Of a stretch of DNA of 64,000 bases, positions 14,497 to 23,473 are shown in pieces (positions within the stretch are counted from its first letter, which is position 1; each line of letters opens with the position of its first letter). The notes beneath the pieces are model-generated. The model saw only the letters and a program-made list of their open reading frames with translations, ran no database searches and was not told where the DNA came from. A program made the position numbers and the translations under genes. Source of the DNA: Halioxenophilus aromaticivorans (GTDB taxonomy: Bacteria; Pseudomonadota; Gammaproteobacteria; Pseudomonadales; Cellvibrionaceae); assembly GCF_042850945.1 (NCBI RefSeq), contig NZ_AP031496.1, forward strand, positions 434,001-498,000, written 5' to 3'.

Positions 14497-16490
14497 AGAA
14501 CCGCGTTAACCGCCGCAACGACGTTGTCTTGGGTGAAGCCAAAGTGCTCCATTAGCACGCCGCCAGGGGCGGATTCACCAAAGGTGGACATACCCACTAC
14601 GCGGCCATTTAAGCCCACGTACTTCCACCAGAAATCCTGGTGCAGGGCTTCAACCGCTACGCGGGCAGTGATGCTGGCGGGTAGTACGGCTTCTTTGTAC
14701 TCGGCGCTTTGGGCTTCAAAGGCTTCGGCGCAAGGCATGGATACCACACGCACTGGGGTGCCGGCATCGGTAAGCTGCTTGGCAGATTGTACTGCTAGGT
14801 CTACCTCGGAGCCGGTGGCAATGATAATAGCCGCAGGCGCTGTGGCAGGCTCAACCAATACGTAGGCACCTTTGGCAACGTCGGCCAGCTGGGCTTCATC
14901 GCGGGCTTGTGGCGCCAAACCTTGGCGCGAGAACACCAGGGCACTCGGGCCATCGCGGCGCTCAATGGCGGATTTCCAAGCCACGGCCGATTCCACGGCA
15001 TCACAGGGGCGCCAGGTTTGCAGGTTGGGGGTGGCACGCAGGGCAGTGACTTGCTCTACCGGTTGGTGGGTAGGGCCGTCTTCACCCAAACCGATGGAGT
15101 CGTGGGTGTAAACAAAGATGCTCTGCTGCTTCATTAATGCTGCCATGCGCACGGCATTGCGGGCGTATTCCATAAACATTAAGAAGGTGGCACCGTAGTT
15201 AACAAAACCACCGTGCAGGGCGATGCCGTTCATCATGGCGCTCATGCCAAATTCGCGCACACCGTAGTACAGGTAGTTGCCGCTGGCGTCCTCGGCGGTT
15301 ACGCCTTTGGCGCCTGGCCACAGGGTAAGGTTGGAGCCGGCCAAATCGGCAGAGCCGCCCAGTAGCTCGGGCAGTACTTCGCCGTAGGCGGCGATGGCGT
15401 TCTGAGAGGCTTTACGCGAGGCGATCTTCTCGCCCTTGGCTTGGCACTCTTTAATAAAGGCATCGGCTTTCGCGGCAAACTCGGCGGGCAGATCTTGCTT
15501 CACTACCCGGCGTTCAAATTCCGCAGCCAGCTCCGGGTGGGCAGCGCGGTAGGCGTCGAATTTGGCCTGCCAGTCACTCTCTGCCTGGGCACCGGCTTTT
15601 TCAGCGCTCCAGCCGTCGTAGATATTCTGTGGAATCTCAAACGGGGCGTGTTCCCAGTTGATGGTTTTGCGTACTAGAGCGATTTCGTCGTCGCCCAGTG
15701 GCGCGCCGTGGCAATCTTCTTTGCCCTGCTTGTTGGGTGAGCCAAAACCAATCACGGTTTTACAGCAAATTAGGGTGGGTTTGTATTGCTCTTCACGGGC
15801 GCTTTCGATGGCGGCTTTAATAGCGTTGCTGTCGTGGCCATCTACGCCGGGGATTACCTGCCAGCCGTAGGATTCAAAGCGTTTGGGGGTGTCGTCGGTG
15901 AACCAGCCTTCGACTTCACCGTCGATGGAAATGCCGTTGTCATCGTAGAACACAACCAGCTTGCCCAGGCCAAGGGTGCCGGCCAGGGAGCAGACTTCGT
16001 GGGAGATGCCTTCCATCATGCAGCCATCGCCCATAAATACGTAGGTGTAGTGGTCTACCACATCGTGGCCATCGCGGTTGAACTGGCCGGCCAAAATCTT
16101 CTCTGCAGCTGCCATACCCACGGCATTGGCAATACCCTGGCCCAGTGGGCCGGTGGTGGTTTCCACACCCGGCGCATAGCCGTACTCGGGGTGGCCTGGG
16201 GTTTTAGAGTGCAGTTGGCGGAAGTTCTTCAGCTCTTCGATGGGCAGTTGGTAGCCAGTGAGGTGCAGCAGCGAGTAAATCAGCATGGAGCCGTGGCCGT
16301 TGGACAGTACAAAGCGGTCGCGGTTGGCCCAATCCGGGTTGGCGGGGTTGTGCACCATGTAGTCGTTCCACAGCACCTCGGCGATGTCGGCCATGCCCAT
16401 GGGCGCGCCAGGGTGGCCGGAATTCGCTTTTTGGACGGCGTCCATACTTAAAGCACGTATGGCGTTGGCGAGTTCTGTTCGGGATGACAT
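14493..16490 (-). CDS. tkt: Transketolase
   Basis: A 665-residue thiamine-diphosphate enzyme of the pentose phosphate pathway. It shows the N-terminal SGHPGAPMGMADIAEVLW, the catalytic-loop region LHSKTPGHPEYG, and the ThDP motif MGDGCMMEGISHEVCSLAG with YDDNGISIDG. The pyrimidine domain carries GLGEDGPTHQPVEQ, and the C-terminal domain ATGSEVDLAV. The length matches TktA/TktB. A GGAG lies about 10 nt before ATG 16490. It is the first gene of tkt-epd-pgk plus one unknown gene. The 5' region is a 707-bp intergenic stretch. Confidence 0.97.
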   Translation of the reverse strand: MSSRTELANAIRALSMDAVQKANSGHPGAPMGMADIAEVLWNDYMVHNPANPDWANRDRFVLSNGHGSMLIYSLLHLTGYQLPIEELKNFRQLHSKTPGHPEYGYAPGVETTTGPLGQGIANAVGMAAAEKILAGQFNRDGHDVVDHYTYVFMGDGCMMEGISHEVCSLAGTLGLGKLVVFYDDNGISIDGEVEGWFTDDTPKRFESYGWQVIPGVDGHDSNAIKAAIESAREEQYKPTLICCKTVIGFGSPNKQGKEDCHGAPLGDDEIALVRKTINWEHAPFEIPQNIYDGWSAEKAGAQAESDWQAKFDAYRAAHPELAAEFERRVVKQDLPAEFAAKADAFIKECQAKGEKIASRKASQNAIAAYGEVLPELLGGSADLAGSNLTLWPGAKGVTAEDASGNYLYYGVREFGMSAMMNGIALHGGFVNYGATFLMFMEYARNAVRMAALMKQQSIFVYTHDSIGLGEDGPTHQPVEQVTALRATPNLQTWRPCDAVESAVAWKSAIERRDGPSALVFSRQGLAPQARDEAQLADVAKGAYVLVEPATAPAAIIIATGSEVDLAVQSAKQLTDAGTPVRVVSMPCAEAFEAQSAEYKEAVLPASITARVAVEALHQDFWWKYVGLNGRVVGMSTFGESAPGGVLMEHFGFTQDNVVAAVNAVL

Positions 16491-17197
16491 GTGGAGCGGC
16501 TCCTGTAAATCTGTGTGTAAAAATTGCCCGGATTCGACGCGGGCGCCATTTTCCCTTAGCTGGCCCAGGAGGTAAACCGCTAATTTGGCTAAAACAGCAA
16601 TTAAGTCCAGCGATTGGCGCGCCTGTAGCAGGCTTTGGGTTGTATAAACACCTCCTTATATGACAGGCGCAGGTAACCCGCTGTTTGGCTTTGATGGTAT
16701 CGGTGGGGGAATGCGGATTATCGCTTGCTTAGCGTTGGAGCACACGCCAGGGGGGCTCAAGGCAGTGACCTTAAAACTGCCTTAGTTGGAAGTTGACCCC
16801 GTGCGGGGGTTAGGTGGCAGTGACGCCCTAAAGCTGATTGTTGGCACCCGCTGACCTTTATCGTTGAGCGAAGGTTAGCCAAATTTTTGTGATCCTATTT
16901 AAATACGTGACCTTGTTAGCGTTATCGAGTCGGTCACACAAATCCTATTTGCTTTTCTAATCCCATTAATCTGTGAAGCTGTTTGGTTTATGGCTTGTGA
17001 AACTGGTTAACATCGCCATCAAATTCCCAGACGCAAAAATCTTTTTTCGCGTTTTCTGAGTGTTTCTTCAAATTAATTCTCAGCGTTTTGTTGTGCTAAT
17101 AAAAAGAATTATTCGTCACCGAACTCGTTGTTTTCTGAGCGTGGCGGGACACGTAAGTCACATAAATTGGTGTTTTTTGTCATTTTAAGGAGGGGTA
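16491..17197. other. Intergenic region 16491-17197 between tkt and the endoglucanase
   Basis: A divergent 707-bp region with no protein gene. The left ~150 bp should contain the tkt promoter. The middle contains a run of three hairpins ending in a T-rich tract on the plus strand, listed separately as a possible RNA. The right ~300 bp are AT-rich and presumably hold the endoglucanase promoter. The 9-mer atcctattt occurs at about 16892 and 16945. Confidence 0.5.
16755..16888 (+). ncRNA. Candidate structured small RNA with intrinsic terminator
   Basis: Three stem-loops follow each other on the plus strand. AAGGCAG/CTGCCTT pair at 16759-16783. CCCC-GTGC-GGGG pairs at 16797-16808. GCTGACCTT/AAGGTTAGC (one G-U) pair at 16850-16879 and are followed by CAAATTTTT, an intrinsic-terminator shape. 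GGCAGTGAC is repeated at 16761 and 16816. No gene lies upstream on this strand for the terminator to serve, which suggests an independent short transcript. The 5' end and promoter are not identified. Confidence 0.3.
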
Positions 17198-18865
17198 ATG
17201 CTTTTTGGTAAAGAAAGACGTCGTACTTTTGGGTTGGCAGCTTTAGCGTTTTTAACGCTACCGGTAAACGCCGATGTGCCACCATTAAGTGTCAGTGGTA
17301 ATCAAGTTCTCAGTGGCGGTGAAGTTGCCAGCTTTGCCGGCAACAGTTTCTTTTGGAGCAACACCGGCTGGCAGCAAGAAAAAATGTATAACAGCGCCGT
17401 GGTGCAGTGGCTCAAACAGGATTGGAATACGAAGATTGTGCGGGTGGCGCTGGGGGCAGATGAAGGTGGCTCCTACTTGGAGGACCCGGTGGGCAATTTA
17501 CAGCGTATACAAACCGTGGTCGACGCTGCCATTGATAACGATTTGTATGTAATTATTGACTTTCACTCCCATCATGCCGAAGACAAAAAAGACGTTGCCA
17601 TTAACTTTTTTACTCAGATGGCTGAACGTTATGGTGACAATAACCACGTTATCTATGAAATCTACAACGAGCCCCTGCAGGTAAGTTGGTCCCAGGTGAT
17701 CAAGCCCTACGCTCAAGACGTGATCTCAGCTATTCGTGCGATTGATCCGGATAATCTTATTGTTGTGGGTACGCCTACCTGGTCGCAAGACGTGGATGTG
17801 GCATCGCAAGATCCAATCGACGGAACCAATATTGCTTATGCGCTGCATTTCTACGCCGGTACCCATGGCCAATTTCTGCGCGACAAAGCCCAAACTGCGC
17901 TCAATAACGGCGTTGCTTTAATGGTAACTGAGTGGGGGGCGGTGAACGCCGATGGTAACGGTGGTGTTGCCCAGGCCAGCGTAAATGAATGGATGTCTTT
18001 TTTAAGTGCCAATAACCTAAGCCACGTTAATTGGGCGGTGAGTGATAAAAACGAAGGTGCATCCATTATTTACCCGGGGGCGAGCCCCACCGGTAACTGG
18101 AGTGCGGCGGATTTGACCCCTTCCGGTACAGTGGTAAAAGGCATTATTTCTAACTGGGCGGGCGCCGGCGACGATAACGGTGATAACGGAGCTGGAGGCA
18201 ATGGCGGCGGGGCAGGTACCGGTGGCGGCGGTGATAACGGAGGTGGCGATAATGGCGACCCCGAAGCAGACGTTACTTGTGAGCACTTGTTGGTAAGCCA
18301 ATGGCACGGTGGCTTTCAAGGCGCTGTGCGCATCACTAATCACAGCAGCAGCCCGATTAATGGCTGGCAGGTGCATTGGAACTACAGTGACAACACTATC
18401 ATCACAAACAGTTGGGGCGGAAATGTATCCGGTAGTTACTCGGCCAGTAATGTCGATTGGAACGCAACCGTTGCACCGCAACAAAGCGTAGAAGTTGGCT
18501 TTATCGCCAGCGGCTCGGGGAATGTGAGCGAAGTAACCGGTGAAATTTGTGGTGCAGCCACAGGAGGTGGTAATGAAGAGGTTGACGATGACTTACCAGC
18601 GACGGATAAAGAGGCAGAATCCGCTGTGCAGCGAGATATCACCAATGATTGGGGAAGCGGTTATTGTGCGGACGTGACTGTAAGCAACCCAAGCAGCGCG
18701 CCATTAATCTGGTCTATTGAGTTGCCCGTGGATGGTGTGGTGGATAACGCTTGGAACACAACCTGGTCACAAAATGGCTCGCTTTTACTGGCCTCTGGTG
18801 TCGATTGGAATGCAGAACTGGCCGCTGGTGAACAAACGCAATTCGGTTACTGCGCGCATTATTAA
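17198..18865 (+). CDS. Secreted GH5 endoglucanase with two CBM2-type modules
   Basis: A 555-residue secreted beta-1,4-glucanase. A signal peptide (basic KERRRT then FGLAALAFLTLPVNA) precedes a GH5 subfamily 2-like catalytic domain (about 28-322). The acid/base is Glu158 in YEIYNEP and the nucleophile is Glu245 in MVTEWGA; DFHSHHAED and ALHFYAGTHGQ are further GH5 landmarks. A Gly/Asp/Asn-rich linker (about 323-353) leads to a family 2 cellulose-binding module (about 358-452; Trp in ITNHSSSPINGWQVHWNY). An acidic linker and a second, shorter CBM2-like domain (about 475-555; ITNDWGSGYCADVTVSNPSS) follow. It degrades cellulose outside the cell, probably exported by Sec and type II secretion. Confidence 0.93.
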   Translation: MLFGKERRRTFGLAALAFLTLPVNADVPPLSVSGNQVLSGGEVASFAGNSFFWSNTGWQQEKMYNSAVVQWLKQDWNTKIVRVALGADEGGSYLEDPVGNLQRIQTVVDAAIDNDLYVIIDFHSHHAEDKKDVAINFFTQMAERYGDNNHVIYEIYNEPLQVSWSQVIKPYAQDVISAIRAIDPDNLIVVGTPTWSQDVDVASQDPIDGTNIAYALHFYAGTHGQFLRDKAQTALNNGVALMVTEWGAVNADGNGGVAQASVNEWMSFLSANNLSHVNWAVSDKNEGASIIYPGASPTGNWSAADLTPSGTVVKGIISNWAGAGDDNGDNGAGGNGGGAGTGGGGDNGGGDNGDPEADVTCEHLLVSQWHGGFQGAVRITNHSSSPINGWQVHWNYSDNTIITNSWGGNVSGSYSASNVDWNATVAPQQSVEVGFIASGSGNVSEVTGEICGAATGGGNEEVDDDLPATDKEAESAVQRDITNDWGSGYCADVTVSNPSSAPLIWSIELPVDGVVDNAWNTTWSQNGSLLLASGVDWNAELAAGEQTQFGYCAHY

Positions 18866-18873
18866 TTGGCTTT

Positions 18874-18905
18874 AAAGGTCCGAGCACGCTCGGACCTTTC
18901 CTGCT
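18874..18905. terminator. Terminator between convergent secreted-enzyme genes
   Basis: AAAGGTCCGAG (18874-18884) pairs perfectly with CTCGGACCTTT (18889-18899) around a 4-nt loop, followed by CCTGCTTTTT on the plus strand. It lies 9 bp after the endoglucanase stop codon and 20 bp from the end of the convergent beta-helix gene, so it may serve both directions. Confidence 0.85.
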
Positions 18906-18918
18906 TTTTAAAAAATAA

Positions 18919-20358
18919 TTATTGGCGAATCAATTCAAACACCTGGTTATTGTTACCACTGATGCATTGCCACTGCGTTACATTGGCACCATCCTCGGTA
19001 GATAAGCCGGCTACATCCGCGCACAGCTCGCTGTTTCTGTTAATAATGCGCCACTTGCCAGAGCCAGCACTTTGAAATCTAAACTGCTGGTTGTAGCCGC
19101 CCCAGTAATGCCACAGCATTAAATTTCCGCCGTTTACCGTTGAAAAAGAATCCACCTCCAAACTGGAATTCGGAGCGCTAGCCGGGGATAGTCTGTGCCA
19201 AACACCATCCACCGGTGTGATCTGCCATTGCTGGCAGGCGTTATTCAGCCATGTCCACTGTTGAATATTAGTGCCATCCGCTGTTGCGCAATTGGCAACA
19301 TCAATCGTCTTACCGCTGTGCACTGGCTGAATACGATAAAGCCCATTAACGGTGCCATTGTTGTCGTTGCTACCAGGAGGAGTGCCCACCGCGTCACAGC
19401 CGCTGACTCGCAGGCTGGAGTTACTGGTGCGCACCAACTGGCAATTGGGGTTGCCATTACTCACCGAACCAGACAACACATGGGTGTTGTCGGCATCTTC
19501 CAAAAATATGCCTTGTTTGAAGCTGGTATCGATATCCACCGAGTTCACCGTGGTGCCATGGCTACCGGAAACACTAAAAAAACCGCGGCCAGAATTACGA
19601 GAAATCACTCGCTCTACATTAACGTTCGGGCCGTTGTTATTGGCCACGCGGAAAGTCGCATAGCCGCCACCCCAATTGTTGTTGTAACCATTAACCGTAC
19701 CCACAGAGCCATTGCGTGAATCATTTAACAGCAGGCCACTGCCACCGGAGTTGGTTACGGTAACATCCCCGATGCTAAAACCATCCACGCTGTAGGTTTC
19801 GATGGCATGGCCAGCTGAGCCATTGACGTTAATAGTGCCTCGTAGGGTTAGGTTAGACGCCGGGCCGGTAGAGGCATCCACGCGTATGCCCAGGCCCACC
19901 GGGTTGTTGTTATCCAGATCCATATTAATGTTCTCAAACACAATATCGGAACAGCCCCTAAACCAAAAGCCATAGCGGGGATTGCCCGTAACGGATAGGT
20001 TGCGCACGGTGACATTGTTTTTGCGGTCGCAGTAGATGGGCACCACCAGCTCGCCCCCGTTGGCGTGTATTTGATGGCCGTGAAAATCCAAAGTTTGATT
20101 GGAATTTGGCCGTATACCGTAAACATTACCGCCGTCCGGCCCGCTTTCACCGGAATTGCGGATATTAATGACACCGCTGCCTGCGTTATTAATGGCTGCA
20201 TTCATCGCATCAAAAAACCGATCGCCTTGGTAAACTGCATTACCCTCCACCCGTGCCGACCAAGAGCCATCGCTTAATTTACTCACCTCTGCATCGGCAC
20301 TGGCTTGGGCGTGCCAGGATAATAGAATTAGCAAGACAGAGCTTGTTTTAATCTTCAT
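18919..20358 (-). CDS. Secreted right-handed beta-helix protein with ricin-type lectin domain
   Basis: A 479-residue secreted protein. A signal peptide (MKIKTSSVLLILLSWHAQASA) precedes a parallel beta-helix of the pectate-lyase fold (about 40-325), visible as Asn/Gly-rich repeating turns (NVTVRNLSVTGN, IVFENINMDLDNNN, NLTLRGTINVNGS, FSIGDVTVTNSGGSG). A glycine/asparagine linker leads to a C-terminal ricin B-type (CBM13) beta-trefoil with three QxW-like motifs (IQQWTW, LMLWHYW, VTQWQC). It is probably a polysaccharide lyase or hydrolase, but catalytic residues cannot be assigned without structure. It converges with the GH5 gene across a shared terminator. Confidence 0.8.
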   Translation of the reverse strand: MKIKTSSVLLILLSWHAQASADAEVSKLSDGSWSARVEGNAVYQGDRFFDAMNAAINNAGSGVINIRNSGESGPDGGNVYGIRPNSNQTLDFHGHQIHANGGELVVPIYCDRKNNVTVRNLSVTGNPRYGFWFRGCSDIVFENINMDLDNNNPVGLGIRVDASTGPASNLTLRGTINVNGSAGHAIETYSVDGFSIGDVTVTNSGGSGLLLNDSRNGSVGTVNGYNNNWGGGYATFRVANNNGPNVNVERVISRNSGRGFFSVSGSHGTTVNSVDIDTSFKQGIFLEDADNTHVLSGSVSNGNPNCQLVRTSNSSLRVSGCDAVGTPPGSNDNNGTVNGLYRIQPVHSGKTIDVANCATADGTNIQQWTWLNNACQQWQITPVDGVWHRLSPASAPNSSLEVDSFSTVNGGNLMLWHYWGGYNQQFRFQSAGSGKWRIINRNSELCADVAGLSTEDGANVTQWQCISGNNNQVFELIRQ

Positions 20359-20976
20359 ATAGTTTTCCTATGTTTGTTTATATGGTCCTCGTATGACTAG
20401 TGCCGGTGTGGTGAAGTGGTCGAAACCACTTTTATTCTTTTGTTATAGTGCAGTGAAAGGCCCGGGCGCGTTAATCCTCTCGCGCCAAAACCGCCCAGAG
20501 CACTTATTGCTCTGGCGAGCCAGTTTTATCATTAAGCTATTAATTATTATCGTACAGAGTTGGCAATGACTTGCTTTGAGGAAGCGGATTTAGCGTTGTG
20601 AGAACAAGTGCTCAGGGAGTTTATCGTTATTTAATTGTTTTCGATTAAGCTAGGCGCATGCTTGATGTGTGATGTTAATGCATAATTAAGGCTGGCTTTC
20701 AGAAATTGAGCATGTTGTTCGAAGATGCTGATAAGTTTAGCCGGCATTTGTATGTGAGGGATTTAGAATGTTCGAAGGAAGTTGAGATTTACAGGCCAAT
20801 TCTCAGGGCGTGTGTATTTGGCCTCTGCTCACCTGGCCTTTGTGTTTTATCATCATTAAGGTATGTCCCAATTGATCGAGGGATGGTTCATTCTTTACGC
20901 AGCCGATTTTTGCCAAGCTAGCTAAATCCTTCGCCTAAAATAGTCAATAAATTACGCTAGCTCAGCAGTGATTGCG
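20359..20976. other. Intergenic region 20359-20976
   Basis: 618 bp upstream of the beta-helix gene (minus strand) and downstream of the tonB-like gene. It contains two stem-loops: AAGTGGT-N4-ACCACTT at 20414-20431, and CCAGAGCA-N5-TGCTCTGG at 20495-20515. A short open frame on the plus strand (20706-20921) lacks a ribosome-binding site and protein-like composition. I see nothing else. Confidence 0.5.
20414..20431. promoter_or_regulatory. Inverted repeat upstream of the beta-helix gene
   Basis: A perfect 7-bp inverted repeat (AAGTGGT / ACCACTT) around a 4-bp centre, located 56 bp upstream of the start codon. The size and position suit a repressor operator for a sugar-responsive regulator. On the plus strand it also resembles a weak terminator because TTATTCTTTT follows. 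Which role applies is not decided. Confidence 0.35.
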
Positions 20977-21597
20977 TTATTGATCAATAGTAAAACGAAT
21001 ACGTTCTGTTACGACATGGCTTTCTACGGGTTGGCCATCTTCGCTCATCGGGCGATAGCGCCAACCTTCCACTGCCTTAATCGCGGATCTCTCGAATACG
21101 TTTTCAGGGTCGGCTGCGACCACTCTTATATTTTTGGTGGTGCCAATGGCGGTAACCACAAATTGAACATCAACGTAACCTTGGGTTCCCGCCGCTAAGG
21201 CCCGGCGAGGGTACACAGGTGGTACCATAACCTGTTTTACTAGCATGCTGTTGTTAAAGGTAATGGTCTCATTATTGGGTGGGGTAACCGTTGGCTTAGT
21301 TAGGTTCATACCCGTGCCTTGCGGTAAGGACTGTGGCGTAACTTGTCTATCCACCGTTGGCGGTGGTGAGGTTTTGATCTTTCTGGGAGGTTCAATAGTG
21401 GTTTCAATGGGGGCTGGTTTGGGTAGTACGATCTCCGCTATCTTTATCGGAGGTTTTTCATCGGGCAGCTCGTATTCGCGAGCAATTAATAAATACATGC
21501 CTATGAATAAAGCCATAGTCAGTGCCCCTGCTAGTGGCAAAGAAAGCGCGTATTTTGAAGCTTCCAGAGGCGAGAATTGAGCAGTTAATGTTGACAT
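20977..21597 (-). CDS. TonB-family energy-transducing protein
   Basis: A 206-residue protein anchored in the inner membrane by one N-terminal helix (LAGALTMALFIGMYLLIA). A Pro/Lys-rich periplasm-spanning segment (PPIKIAEIVLPKPAPIETT...) follows, then a C-terminal TonB domain (about 120-206: PPVYPRRALAAGTQGYVDVQFVV, AIKAVEGWRYRPM). It is the last gene after blaI-like and M56 genes, 12 bp downstream of the latter. It may energise specific outer-membrane receptors or take part in the M56 signalling pathway. Confidence 0.88.
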   Translation of the reverse strand: MSTLTAQFSPLEASKYALSLPLAGALTMALFIGMYLLIAREYELPDEKPPIKIAEIVLPKPAPIETTIEPPRKIKTSPPPTVDRQVTPQSLPQGTGMNLTKPTVTPPNNETITFNNSMLVKQVMVPPVYPRRALAAGTQGYVDVQFVVTAIGTTKNIRVVAADPENVFERSAIKAVEGWRYRPMSEDGQPVESHVVTERIRFTIDQ

Positions 21598-21609
21598 AGG
21601 TATTTCCTT

Positions 21610-23070
21610 TTATTGGTTGGGGAGGGGGCGATTGAAAAACCTAAATTCAAATATCTGAAGTAAGCAGTTAGCCACTACAGGTCTATTATCTAGCAAAATG
21701 GGTTTAAAGCGGCTGGATTTAATCGCGGCTATTACGCTGTTTTCAAACAGATGTGCGGGATCTGCGTTTACTATGGCTATATTGGTTGCGTGGCCAGTGA
21801 TATCAATGGAAAAACGCACTTCCACTCTGCCGGATGCACCCATTTGCGCTGCTTCTTCTGGGTAGTCTGGCATTACCTGTTTTTCGGCCAGCCAGCCACG
21901 GATGGTGATGATTGGTGCTGGCCAGTTATGACCACCGAAATTTTCTGGTGAAACCGATCCTACAACATTTATTTCCTCTTGCAATGGTGAGGGAAATGTT
22001 AATTTTAGATTCGGAATTGGTGACGGTGTTTTGGCGGGTAGGTAGTTATCCCGTGTTAACTGGGTGGGCGGTCGATTTATGGATATTCCGACCGCGGCCG
22101 GCATAGTTATCGATGCATCGGGTTTAAAGGGGATCCACTGCCAATGGATCAGTACCATTGGCGCTAACCAAATTGCGAGCAGCAGCCCGGTATAATTTCT
22201 CTCAATAGGTGTGAGTCGGCTATGGTTATTGAGCGTTGCCAATACGCTGTTTAACCTGTCGTAAAAATGGCTGCTGGCCGCAGCTTGTACCGTGGTTGTT
22301 GCCTGAGATGCCGTTTTAATCGCCAACAATAGTTCGGCGTATTGAGCGGGTAATAAATGATTGCGCTCAAAGTCTAATAGATTTAATGCTATGTCGTCGG
22401 CTGCACGTTCGGCGCTGGCCTGTATCGATTTTAGCCAACTCCACACCGGGGGAAGAGGCCAAAAGATACAACAAACCGCAAAAGCACATTGTTGTGTTAG
22501 CCAATCTTGCCGGTAGCAATGGGCACACTCGTGCGCGAGAATAATTGTTTGTTGCTCTTTATCCAGTTTTAAAAAACCTTGCGTTACCACCAAACGGTGC
22601 TCACCCCTTAGGGATGGCCGCCAAACATAGGCTGATACACTGGCTGTCGGCGCAACCAAATACTTACTTCGTCCTATTCCAAGCGAGTTTTGCAACGCGG
22701 CCAAGTTGTTAGCCAAATTTGTAGGGGCTAGCTCATAGTTTTGTTCAGAGTTATATAACGCAACCAAGCTAAGTACGCGATAACACAGGCAGGTTAGGGC
22801 AACGCAAGTATAGAATGCGAGCAACAACAAAAGCGCTTGCCAGCTCATTGGTTGGAATAAAAAACCAGAAATTGGCACCGGTGTTGGCAACGTTAGCCCG
22901 GGTAGAAAGGCGGAGAGTAGCACTAGGGGAAGTAGTAACAATAGCCCGGTAGAATAGAAGTTCTGCCAACTGGCTGACTCCCGGCTAAAATTGTCGGTAA
23001 CGTATTTTCCTACGATGCACAAAAGCAAAGGCTTAATCACTAAAATAAGTAGTAGATCGAGCGGTATCAT
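21610..23070 (-). CDS. M56 (BlaR1/MecR1-like) membrane metalloprotease with a C-terminal TonB domain
   Basis: A 486-residue integral membrane protein. Hydrophobic segments occur at the N-terminus (LLLILVIKPLLLCIVG, LLLLLPLVLLSAFLPG, ALLLLLAFYTCVALTCL) and around residue 315. The zinc site is H180-E-C-A-H184 in IILAHECAHCYRQDW, with a downstream SAERAADDIAL that supplies the third ligand region. The usual penicillin-binding sensor is absent. A TonB-type domain (about 395-486: MPDYPEEAAQMGASGRVEVRF, AIKSSRFKPILL) replaces it. In BlaR1 systems such a protease triggers removal of BlaI. The signal sensed here is unknown. Confidence 0.87.
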   Translation of the reverse strand: MIPLDLLLILVIKPLLLCIVGKYVTDNFSRESASWQNFYSTGLLLLLPLVLLSAFLPGLTLPTPVPISGFLFQPMSWQALLLLLAFYTCVALTCLCYRVLSLVALYNSEQNYELAPTNLANNLAALQNSLGIGRSKYLVAPTASVSAYVWRPSLRGEHRLVVTQGFLKLDKEQQTIILAHECAHCYRQDWLTQQCAFAVCCIFWPLPPVWSWLKSIQASAERAADDIALNLLDFERNHLLPAQYAELLLAIKTASQATTTVQAAASSHFYDRLNSVLATLNNHSRLTPIERNYTGLLLAIWLAPMVLIHWQWIPFKPDASITMPAAVGISINRPPTQLTRDNYLPAKTPSPIPNLKLTFPSPLQEEINVVGSVSPENFGGHNWPAPIITIRGWLAEKQVMPDYPEEAAQMGASGRVEVRFSIDITGHATNIAIVNADPAHLFENSVIAAIKSSRFKPILLDNRPVVANCLLQIFEFRFFNRPLPNQ

Positions 23071-23083
23071 AGGTGTTATTCAC

Positions 23084-23473
23084 TTATTTATTATTGTTTT
23101 TTATTGCGTCTATTTTAGCTTGGATCTCGTCCATTTGTTGAGCGGAAATTGCGTCCTTCTCTGCCCCAAGAAGCGCTGCTACAGCGGCACCGGGAGATCC
23201 GTTAAAAAAAGTATTTATCAGTTTTTTAAGGGCGGTTTGTGCAGCCTCTTCTCTTTCCGTTATTGGGCTGTATACGTATTTGTTACCTTGGCGCTGATAC
23301 GCCACTTGTTTTTTTTCGACCATGCGATTGAGCAAGGCTCGAACAGAAGAGTAGCTCGGCGCCTGGTCGAGATGCGCTTGAACATCAGCCACAGAGCCAC
23401 TGCCCAACTGGAACAGTATTTCGATAATTTGCCGTTCACGGCGGCTCATTTGCTTTAACGTATCTTTGGTCAT
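23084..23473 (-). CDS. BlaI/MecI/CopY-family transcriptional repressor
   Basis: A 129-residue winged-helix repressor. MSRRERQIIEILFQLGSGSVADVQ opens the DNA-binding domain. YSSVRALLNRMVEKKQVAYQRQGNKYVYSPI is the recognition helix and wing typical of the family, and the C-terminal part should dimerise. It is first of a minus-strand unit with the M56 protease (13 bp downstream) and the TonB gene. Two abutting palindromes 22-57 bp upstream of its start are the obvious operator, so the operon is probably autorepressed and relieved by proteolysis of this protein. Confidence 0.9.
   Translation of the reverse strand: MTKDTLKQMSRRERQIIEILFQLGSGSVADVQAHLDQAPSYSSVRALLNRMVEKKQVAYQRQGNKYVYSPITEREEAAQTALKKLINTFFNGSPGAAVAALLGAEKDAISAQQMDEIQAKIDAIKNNNK

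Noticed and set aside
15786..16451. Long open frame antisense to tkt (221 codons)
   Set aside because: It is the shadow of a strongly conserved high-GC gene; no ribosome-binding site and no protein-like domain.
20706..20921. 71-codon plus-strand frame between the beta-helix and tonB-like genes
   Set aside because: No ribosome-binding site, no recognisable features, and a composition close to random.
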